64,000 nt of DNA, taken from Pseudomonadota bacterium. Its GTDB lineage: Bacteria; Pseudomonadota; Alphaproteobacteria; Acetobacterales; Acetobacteraceae. Of the stretch, positions 58,243 through 64,000 are shown one piece after another. Where the stretch lies: contig JAJXXT010000130.1 in NCBI GenBank assembly GCA_021780935.1, forward strand, positions 1-64,000. Direction: 5' to 3'. The notes under the pieces are model-generated. The model saw nothing but the letters and a program-made list of their open reading frames with translations, did no database searches and was not told where the DNA came from. The translations under genes were made by a program, and so were the position numbers. Every line of letters starts with the position of its first letter. Position 1 is the stretch's first letter.

Positions 58243-59232
58243 CTAGCCCCCGAACAGGCTGGCGAATTCCTGCTTCAGCGCCACGCTGTCCTTCAGGATC
58301 CGCGCGATATCCATCGGCATCAGCCGGATCGCCGCGGCCGGCGGAAACCCGGGCGGCGGCGCAATCCCCCGTCGCGCCGGAATGAAGCCCTGCCGCGCCG
58401 CCAGTTCCTGCCCCGCGGGCGACAGCAGAAATGCCACGAACGCCCGCGCATCCACGGGGTTCTTCGTCGATTTCAGGATCGCCACCGGCTCCGTCACCGC
58501 CGTCACGCCCTCCTTCGGAAACACGAAACCGACCGGCGCGCCCTTCGCCTTCGCGTTCAGCGCCATGAAATCGACCACGATCCCGAATGCCCGCGCGCCA
58601 CTCTCCACCTGGTTCAGCACGCCGCCGTTGCCCGCGACACTGATCGCCTTGTTCGCCGCCAGCGTCTTGAAATAATCCGGCCCCAGCGCGGGGTTCTCGG
58701 TGAACGCACCCATGGTGATCATCGCCGCACCGGAATAGAGCGGCGAGGGCAGCACCACCTGCCCATGCGCCGCGCGCTTCAGCAGGTCCTCCCACGACCG
58801 CGGCACGAACGGCGCCTTGCGGTTGTAGATGATGCCGGTGGTGATGAGTTTGGTACCGAAATAAGTCCGCCCGGGGTCATACGTCCCGGCCGGAAACGCC
58901 GAGACATCCTGCGTCGGGTCGGGCAGCAGCAGGCCCTTCTGCTTCAGCGCCTGCATGCTCATCGCGTCGGCGATCAGCAGCACATCGGCCTTCGGCGCGC
59001 CCGCCATCACCTCGGCGCCGAGCTTGTTCATCACCTGCGTGGTGCCCGAGCGGAACACCGTCACCCGCACGCCGGGATCGGCCTTCTCGAACGCCGCGAC
59101 CGTCTGGGAAGCAATCCGGTTGGGCTGGGAGGTGTACAGCGTCAGCCGTCCCGCCCAGGCCGACCCCGCGGCCAGCAACGGCAACGCCAGCCCCAACACC
59201 CCGCCCAGCAGCGGCAAACGCACCCGCATCAT
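58243..59232 (-). CDS. ABC transporter binding protein, ferric-iron type
   Basis: 329 residues. The N-terminal signal LPLLGGVLGLALPLLAAGSA ends near AWAG. Mature segments RLTLYTSQPNRIASQTVAAF, MAGAPKADVLLIADAMSMQA and LYSGAAMITMGAF fit the FbpA/AfuA group, in which two adjacent Tyr residues bind ferric iron; those Tyr residues are not clearly visible here, so the ligand may be an organic anion (2-aminoethylphosphonate-type proteins are similar). An upstream AGGAG supports the ATG at 59232. Confidence 0.85.
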   Translation of the reverse strand: MMRVRLPLLGGVLGLALPLLAAGSAWAGRLTLYTSQPNRIASQTVAAFEKADPGVRVTVFRSGTTQVMNKLGAEVMAGAPKADVLLIADAMSMQALKQKGLLLPDPTQDVSAFPAGTYDPGRTYFGTKLITTGIIYNRKAPFVPRSWEDLLKRAAHGQVVLPSPLYSGAAMITMGAFTENPALGPDYFKTLAANKAISVAGNGGVLNQVESGARAFGIVVDFMALNAKAKGAPVGFVFPKEGVTAVTEPVAILKSTKNPVDARAFVAFLLSPAGQELAARQGFIPARRGIAPPPGFPPAAAIRLMPMDIARILKDSVALKQEFASLFGG

Positions 59233-59321
59233 CGTCTCTCGGTCTCCTCGTTGGCGCAGGGGTCGGTGTTTCCACGCCCAGGCGCGATTGAAAAGTGACG
59301 GATTTGCGTCAGGTCACGCCG

Positions 59322-59738
59322 CTAGCGCTGCCGCCAGGGCAGCCCCTCGGCCTTCCACCCGGCCACCAGGCCGCGGTGCCCCTCGGCATCCACCGGCCCC
59401 TCGAACCCGTCGGCGATGTTGAAGCTGTTCGGATATCCTGCGGCGATCGCCGCCCGCGCCGCCGCCAGGCTGCGCGCGCCGCTGCGGCACAGGAAAAACA
59501 CCCGGTGCTCCGGCGTGATCCCAGCATCCTGCATCTGCGCCACAAAGGCCGGGTTCACCGCCATCGCGGGGAACGCCTGCCAGGAAATCAGCACCGGCTG
59601 CTTGCCCGCTGCGGCGAGGTCGGTCAGCCCGACGAAATTCCACTCCGCATCGGTGCGCACATCCACCAGCACCGCGTCGGGGTCCTCCAGCAGCGCCGCC
59701 CACACACGTGCCGGCGCGACATCCTCAACCATGGCCAT
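59322..59738 (-). CDS. Rhodanese-like protein
   Basis: 138 residues from ATG 59738, preceded by GAAGGGAGC. It contains the rhodanese domain: DAVLVDVRTDAEWNFVG, then the active-site loop FLCRSGARSLAAA with catalytic cysteine, and GFEGPVDAEGHRG at the end. It is a single-domain sulfurtransferase or sulfur carrier, likely cytoplasmic. It lies on the minus strand, divergent from the GNAT gene, and has no obvious tie to the ABC operons beside it. Confidence 0.88.
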   Translation of the reverse strand: MAMVEDVAPARVWAALLEDPDAVLVDVRTDAEWNFVGLTDLAAAGKQPVLISWQAFPAMAVNPAFVAQMQDAGITPEHRVFFLCRSGARSLAAARAAIAAGYPNSFNIADGFEGPVDAEGHRGLVAGWKAEGLPWRQR

Positions 59739-59907
59739 GCTCCCTTCGCCCCCGGCGTCCGCTCCGCGCTTCCGCCGATATCGGCATCGCACGCCCGGCC
59801 CTCCCGTTCAACGCCACCCCGCCCGGCGGCAACCGGAACGGCGCCGCCGATCGGCCGGGATCACGGCCGGCTTGACGTGCCGGCCGTATTCGGAACAGGA
59901 GAGTAGC

Positions 59908-60396
59908 ATGAGGATTGTGCCCGGCGACTTCACCGATCCGCAGGTCATCGCGCTGCTGCGCCTGCACCTTGCGGGCATGCACGAAAACTCGCCGCCGGGC
60001 CACGTCTTCGCGCTCGACCTCTCGGGCCTCCAGCGCCCGGACATCACCTTCGTCACCGCCTGGGACGACGAGACGCTGCTCGGCTGCGGCGCGCTGCGCG
60101 AGTTCTCGTCGGCCCAAGGCGGCACCCGACAGGGTGGCGTGAAGCACGGCGAAATCAAGTCGATGCGTACGTTTCCGCAACATCTGCGCCGTGGGGTCGC
60201 CGCCGCTGTGCTGCGCCACCTGCTCGCCCTCGCTCGCACGCGGGGCTACCGCCGCGTCAGCCTCGAAACCGGCTCCGGCGAGGCCTTCGAGCCAGCGCTC
60301 GCTCTCTACCGCAGGTTCGGCTTTGCGAACGGCGAGGCCTTCGGCGACTACGCCGCCAGCGCGTTCAACCAGTTCCTGCACCTCGACCTGCCCTGA
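59908..60396 (+). CDS. GNAT-family N-acetyltransferase
   Basis: 162 residues from ATG 59908 with GGAGAG upstream. The central acetyl-CoA-binding motif is KSMRTFPQHLRRGVAAAVLR (Q/RxxGxA-type loop) and the end motif is RRVSLETGSGEAFEPALALY followed by RRFGFANGEAFGDY. Amino- or amide-group acetylation is the general activity; substrate unknown. It is 73 nt before a peptide-binding protein gene but belongs to a separate unit as far as can be judged. Confidence 0.88.
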   Translation: MRIVPGDFTDPQVIALLRLHLAGMHENSPPGHVFALDLSGLQRPDITFVTAWDDETLLGCGALREFSSAQGGTRQGGVKHGEIKSMRTFPQHLRRGVAAAVLRHLLALARTRGYRRVSLETGSGEAFEPALALYRRFGFANGEAFGDYAASAFNQFLHLDLP

Positions 60397-60469
60397 TCCG
60401 CCGCGCCCCCTTGCGTCCGCGCGCAACCGCGCTCACAAATTACTGCTTCATCTTCCGGGGGATCGAGCG

Positions 60470-61987
60470 ATGCGCGGATTGCGGACGAAGCTGCTTGGCG
60501 TGGCGATGGCGGGGCTTGGTACCGCCTGCCTCGCGGTCTGCCCCCCGGCCCAGGCCGCTGCACCCACCAAGACCAAGCTCACCGTCGATCTGCCCAACGA
60601 CGTCGCGACCATGGACCCGCAGCAGCAATGGGACACCGACAGCTACAGCGTCTACCGCAACATCTTCGACAACCTCGTCACCCGTAACACCCAGGGCAAG
60701 ATCGTGGGCCAGGTGGCCTCCGCCTGGCATTATAAGTCGCCGACCCAGATTGTCTTCACCATCCGCAGCGACATCCGCTTCCAGGACGGCAGCCAGCTGA
60801 CACCGGCGGATGTCGTCTTCTCGGTCCAGCGCATCACTAACCCCGCCTTCAAAAGCTCGCAGCTCAGCCAGTTCGACGAGATCACCAGCGCCGCGGTCAC
60901 CGGCCCCAACCAGGTGACGCTCACCACCAAATCGCCCTATCCCGTCCTGCTCGCCCAGCTCGTCAAACTCTCCATCGTGCCCAAGGCCTACGTGCAGAAG
61001 GTCGGCAATGTCGCCTTCAACCAGCACCCGATCGGCAGCGGCCCCTACAAGCTCGCTTCCTGGCAGCACGGCGTGCAATCCGTGCTCACCGCCACCCCCG
61101 GCTACTGGGGCGGCAAGCAGCCGTTCGAGAAGGTCGTCTTCCGCGTCGTGCCGCAGGACGCGACCCGGGTTGCCGATCTGCGCGCGGGGGTGGCCGATAT
61201 CGTCCGCCAGATCACCCCCGATGACGCGACCGCGCTGAAATCCGACCACGCGGTGAAGGTTCTCGCCGTGCCGACCGAACGCGTCGGCTACCTCTTCATC
61301 AACGCCCAGTGGGGCCCGACGAAAAACGTGCTCGTGCGCCGCGCCATCGCCATGGCGATCGACCGCAACGGCCTCATCTCCGCCCTCCTCGGCGGCTATG
61401 CCAAGCCGGTCAGCGTCGTCCTGACTCCGGCGAGCTTCGGCTACCCGAGCGGCATCAAGGCGTGGCCCTACGACCCGAAAAAGGCGGCGGCGATGATCAA
61501 GGCGGCCGGCGCCGAGGGTGCCACGCTGCCCTTCCTCACCTCGCCCGCCTATCCGCAGAACATCATCCAGGCGATCCAGCAGATGCTCGACCAGGTCGGC
61601 CTCAAGGTGGTGATCCGTGAGATGGACCAGGCGACCTATCTGCATGACCGCCAGGGCCCGCCCGCGGCGGCCGGCAGCCTGGCCTTCGGCCTCTGGTCCT
61701 GCGCCTGCCAGGACGCGGACGGCACCATCTGGCCGCTGTTCCACTCCGGCAGCATCTGGTCGAAATACGCGAACCCCGCCTTCGACCACGCGGTGGATGC
61801 CGCCCGCAGCACACTCGACACCAAGGCGCGTATGGCGGACTACCACAAGGCGTTCGAGATCCTGCGCCAGGACGTCCCCGGCGTCGGCCTCTACCAGGCG
61901 GACGCCCTCTACGGCGCGCGGAAACAGTTGCAGTGGACGCCGACGCCCAACGAGGCGTTCTTCATCATGGACATGAAATGGAAATGA
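60470..61987 (+). CDS. ABC transporter dipeptide/oligopeptide-binding protein
   Basis: 505 residues from ATG 60470. The signal peptide runs through LGVAMAGLGTACLAVCPPAQ to about residue 30. Features of the DppA/OppA family include LTVDLPNDVATMDPQQQWDT, YRNIFDNLVTRN, FTIRSDIRFQDGSQLTPADV and GSGPYKLASWQHG. Four of its cysteines lie in a row (WSCACQDADG). It captures peptides or a related compound and passes them to the permeases encoded next. Confidence 0.9.
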   Translation: MRGLRTKLLGVAMAGLGTACLAVCPPAQAAAPTKTKLTVDLPNDVATMDPQQQWDTDSYSVYRNIFDNLVTRNTQGKIVGQVASAWHYKSPTQIVFTIRSDIRFQDGSQLTPADVVFSVQRITNPAFKSSQLSQFDEITSAAVTGPNQVTLTTKSPYPVLLAQLVKLSIVPKAYVQKVGNVAFNQHPIGSGPYKLASWQHGVQSVLTATPGYWGGKQPFEKVVFRVVPQDATRVADLRAGVADIVRQITPDDATALKSDHAVKVLAVPTERVGYLFINAQWGPTKNVLVRRAIAMAIDRNGLISALLGGYAKPVSVVLTPASFGYPSGIKAWPYDPKKAAAMIKAAGAEGATLPFLTSPAYPQNIIQAIQQMLDQVGLKVVIREMDQATYLHDRQGPPAAAGSLAFGLWSCACQDADGTIWPLFHSGSIWSKYANPAFDHAVDAARSTLDTKARMADYHKAFEILRQDVPGVGLYQADALYGARKQLQWTPTPNEAFFIMDMKWK

Positions 61988-61997
61988 CGGTGCGGCC

Positions 61998-62039
61998 GCG
62001 CTGATCCCCGCCGCCCTGATCCCCGCCGCGCTGATCCCG
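61998..62039 (+). repeat. Tandem 15-bp repeats between binding-protein and permease genes
   Basis: CTGATCCCCGCCGCC (62001-62015), CTGATCCCCGCCGCG (62016-62030) and a partial CTGATCCCG (62031-62039) form the whole spacer. The last copy contains the GTG start of the next permease gene. Confidence 0.85.
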
Positions 62040-62959
62040 TGACGCGCCATATCGCCTCGCGTCTGCTGCAGGCCGTCGTCACCATCTTCGGCGTGCTGAC
62101 GCTGGTCTTCTTTCTGATGCGCCTCTCCGGCGATCCGACGCTGCTGCTGGTGCCCCAGGGCGCCAGCGCACGCCAGATCGCCGAGCTGCGCCACCAGCTC
62201 GGCTTCGACCGGCCGCTGATCGTGCAATACATTGCCTATCTGCATCAGCTTCTGCGGGGCGATCTCGGCCAGTCCCTGGTGCAGCGCATGCCGGTCGCCG
62301 GCATCCTCGCCTCGCGCCTGCCCTACACGCTGGAGCTCGCCGCCGGCGCGCTGGTGGTGGCCATCGGCATCGGCATCCCCGCCGGCATCGCCATGGCCGT
62401 CCGGCGCGGCTCGCTGCTGGAACGCGCGCTGGCCGCCCTGGTGCTCGCCGGCCAGAGCATGCCCACCTTCTGGTCCGGCATCCTCATGATCCTGCTGTTC
62501 GGCGTCATCCTCGGCTGGCTGCCGACCTCGGGGGTCGCGGGGTTCGGCTCGCTCATCATGCCCTCGGTCGCCCTTGGCGCGCTCTCCATGGCCAGCTTCG
62601 CGCGCATGACGCGCATTGCCGTGCTCGATGAGCTGTCGCGCGACTACGTGGCGGCGGCACGCGCGCGCGGCCTGTCGCTCGGCGCCACCATCGCCCGCCA
62701 CGTCGTGCGCAACGCCGCCATTCCCGTGGTCACTGTCGCGGCGCTGGAAATCGGCAACCTCCTCGCCGGCGCGGTGATCGTGGAGACGGTGTTCGCCTGG
62801 CCCGGCATCGGCCAGCTCGCGATCCAGGCGATCGAGGCGCGCGACTTCCTGGTCGTGCAGGCGATCGTCCTGTTCGTCTCGCTGGTCTTCATCCTGATGA
62901 ACCTGCTGGCCGATCTCATCTACGCCGTCATCGACCCGCGCATCCGGCTCGGACATTGA
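62039..62959 (+). CDS. ABC transporter permease, DppB/OppB type
   Basis: 306 residues from the GTG at 62039, within the tandem repeat. First segment: LLQAVVTIFGVLTLVFFLMR. The DppB pattern RQIAELRHQLGFDRPLIVQY is followed by the EAA-like DYVAAARARGLSLGATIARH. Six membrane segments, ending near [14 protein letters not shown]. The TTG start of the second permease overlaps its stop. Confidence 0.92.
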   Translation: MTRHIASRLLQAVVTIFGVLTLVFFLMRLSGDPTLLLVPQGASARQIAELRHQLGFDRPLIVQYIAYLHQLLRGDLGQSLVQRMPVAGILASRLPYTLELAAGALVVAIGIGIPAGIAMAVRRGSLLERALAALVLAGQSMPTFWSGILMILLFGVILGWLPTSGVAGFGSLIMPSVALGALSMASFARMTRIAVLDELSRDYVAAARARGLSLGATIARHVVRNAAIPVVTVAALEIGNLLAGAVIVETVFAWPGIGQLAIQAIEARDFLVVQAIVLFVSLVFILMNLLADLIYAVIDPRIRLGH

Positions 62960-63792
62960 CCGCCCGCCTCTCGCCCGGCATCGCCGCCGTCCTCGGCCTG
63001 CTCGCCCTCTACGTGCTGGCGGCGGTGTTCGCCCCGTGGCTCGCACCGCACAACCCGCTGCAACAGACCCTGCTGCTGCGCCTGCGCCCACCGCTGACCG
63101 AAAGCCCCACGGCCGGCCTGTTCCTTCTTGGCACCGACGATGTCGGGCGCGACCTGTTCTCGCGCATCCTCTATGGCGCCCGCGCCTCGCTCATCGTGGG
63201 CGCGCTCTCGGTCTCGGTCTCGCTTCTCTGCGGCACCGGCTTCGGCCTGCTTGCCGGCTGGTTCCGCGGCTGGGCCGCGATCCTGACCATGCGCTTCGTC
63301 GATATCGTGCTTTCCATTCCCGCCATCCTGCTCGCCGTGCTCACCGTCGCCGTGCTCGGCCCGAGCTTCACCAACCTCATCCTCGTGCTCGGCCTCACCC
63401 GCTGGCCGCGCTACACCCGTGTCGCCTACGCCCAGACACTCCAGGTCGCGGCCCTGCCCTATATCCGCGCCGCCGAGATGGCCGGCGCCCGCGCGCCGCG
63501 CATCATGCTGGCCCATATCCTGCCCAACATCGCGGGGCCGCTGATGGTCGTCGCCACCACGGAGTTCGGCCTGATGATCCTGTTCGAGGCCGGGCTCTCC
63601 TTCCTCGGCCTCGGCATCCAGCCGCCCTATCCCTCCTGGGGCTCGATCATGAGCGAGGGCCAGAACTACGTCGCCTCCGCCTGGTGGATGACGGTCTTCC
63701 CCGGCATCTGCCTGTTCGGCGTCGTGCTCTGCGTCAACCTGCTCGGCGACTGGCTGCGCGACCGTGTCGATCCGCGGGCCCAATCCCGATGA
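62956..63792 (+). CDS. ABC transporter permease, DppC/OppC type
   Basis: 278 residues from a TTG overlapping the previous stop (TTGA). The first segment is [20 protein letters not shown] and the DppC pattern [20 protein letters not shown] follows. The EAA-type loop is [20 protein letters not shown], and the end is WLRDRVDPR. No better start codon is seen because the N-terminal segment already begins close to the TTG. Confidence 0.9.
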   Translation: MTARLSPGIAAVLGLLALYVLAAVFAPWLAPHNPLQQTLLLRLRPPLTESPTAGLFLLGTDDVGRDLFSRILYGARASLIVGALSVSVSLLCGTGFGLLAGWFRGWAAILTMRFVDIVLSIPAILLAVLTVAVLGPSFTNLILVLGLTRWPRYTRVAYAQTLQVAALPYIRAAEMAGARAPRIMLAHILPNIAGPLMVVATTEFGLMILFEAGLSFLGLGIQPPYPSWGSIMSEGQNYVASAWWMTVFPGICLFGVVLCVNLLGDWLRDRVDPRAQSR

Positions 63793-63817
63793 ACACACCC
63801 CCGACGAGGGCGCCACG

Positions 63818-64000
63818 ATGAGCGCGGCCCTGGAGGTCTCGGGCCTCACCCTCGCCATCGGCGGCGTCGCCGTCGTCGATGATGTGAGTTTCAGCGTCGC
63901 CCCCGGCGAGGTCATGGCCCTGGTCGGTGAAAGCGGCTGCGGCAAATCCATCACCGCCTTGGCCCTGATGCGCCTGCTGCCGCGTGCGGTGCGCCTGGCC
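63818..64000 (+). CDS. ABC transporter ATPase, DppD/OppD type, 3'-truncated by window end
   Basis: The first 61 codons of an ATPase gene start at ATG 63818. Walker A is in [19 protein letters not shown], typical of the oligopeptide ATPases (GESGxGKS). A 10-codon frame (63789-63821) that starts just before and stops inside this start codon could be a short leader or simply chance. The gene continues beyond the window. Confidence 0.85.
   Translation, partial: MSAALEVSGLTLAIGGVAVVDDVSFSVAPGEVMALVGESGCGKSITALALMRLLPRAVRLA

Noticed and set aside
56758..59298. Long + strand frame opposite the ferric-iron-type transporter genes
   Set aside because: Gln/Arg-rich shadow of two clear minus-strand genes (fused permease and binding protein); no domain is visible in it.
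60440..63091. Long minus-strand frame opposite peptide transporter genes
   Set aside because: Same reason: the + strand carries complete signatures for a binding protein and a permease, and the antisense product has no recognisable domain.

Overview
This window is GC-rich DNA (roughly two thirds G+C by eye) with alphaproteobacterial character. TamA/TamB, several binding-protein-dependent ABC systems, and the codon use suggest a Rhodospirillales or Acetobacteraceae bacterium; that assignment is an inference. The window has two parts.

Positions 1 to about 30,971 are the right part of a prophage whose left end lies outside the window. Almost every phage gene is on the + strand, and most start within the stop codon of the gene before (ATGA, TGATG or GTGA overlaps). 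The order is: a repeat protein and a small HTH protein; a Toprim primase and a P-loop ATPase; an iteron-rich non-coding block that looks like a replication origin; terminase small and large subunits; small virion-associated proteins; a T7-type head-tail connector; a Bbp19-like protein, scaffold, major capsid and decoration protein; tail tubular/nozzle proteins; internal virion proteins, including a lytic transglycosylase that looks frameshifted and a very large DdrB-like protein; tail fibre and tailspike; then lysis and accessory genes (membrane protein, GH108 endolysin, holin-like protein, lipoprotein, papain-like peptidase). This is a podovirus structural module resembling T7 and Bordetella phage BPP-1. 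The right end is a 45-nt 3' piece of a tRNA-Thr(CGT) gene at 30,927-30,971, which marks the attachment site. A 32-nt motif with an invariant core occurs three times in the phage, before terminase, before the pre-connector genes and before the capsid gene, and probably acts as a promoter. No integrase, repressor or RNA polymerase gene lies inside the window.

Positions 31,000 to 64,000 are host chromosome. tamA-tamB (outer-membrane assembly) comes first. Next is a probable amine-catabolism block: a glutamine-synthetase-like gamma-glutamyl ligase, an aldehyde dehydrogenase, an iron-type alcohol dehydrogenase, an amidohydrolase, a formamidase-type enzyme and a polyamine-type ABC transporter. Next is a sugar-acid block: a CUT1 ABC transporter, a divergent FCD-type GntR regulator with a 16-bp perfect palindrome between them, a mannonate-dehydratase-type enolase, a uronate-dehydrogenase-like SDR and an SMP-30 lactonase. 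After these come a small lipoprotein, a ferric-iron-type ABC transporter (ATPase, fused double permease, binding protein), a rhodanese, a GNAT acetyltransferase, and the start of a dipeptide/oligopeptide ABC operon cut by the window end.

The catabolic blocks each pair an uptake system with matching enzymes, and transport and regulatory genes are often divergently arranged. No rRNA, complete tRNA, CRISPR array or insertion sequence was recognised.
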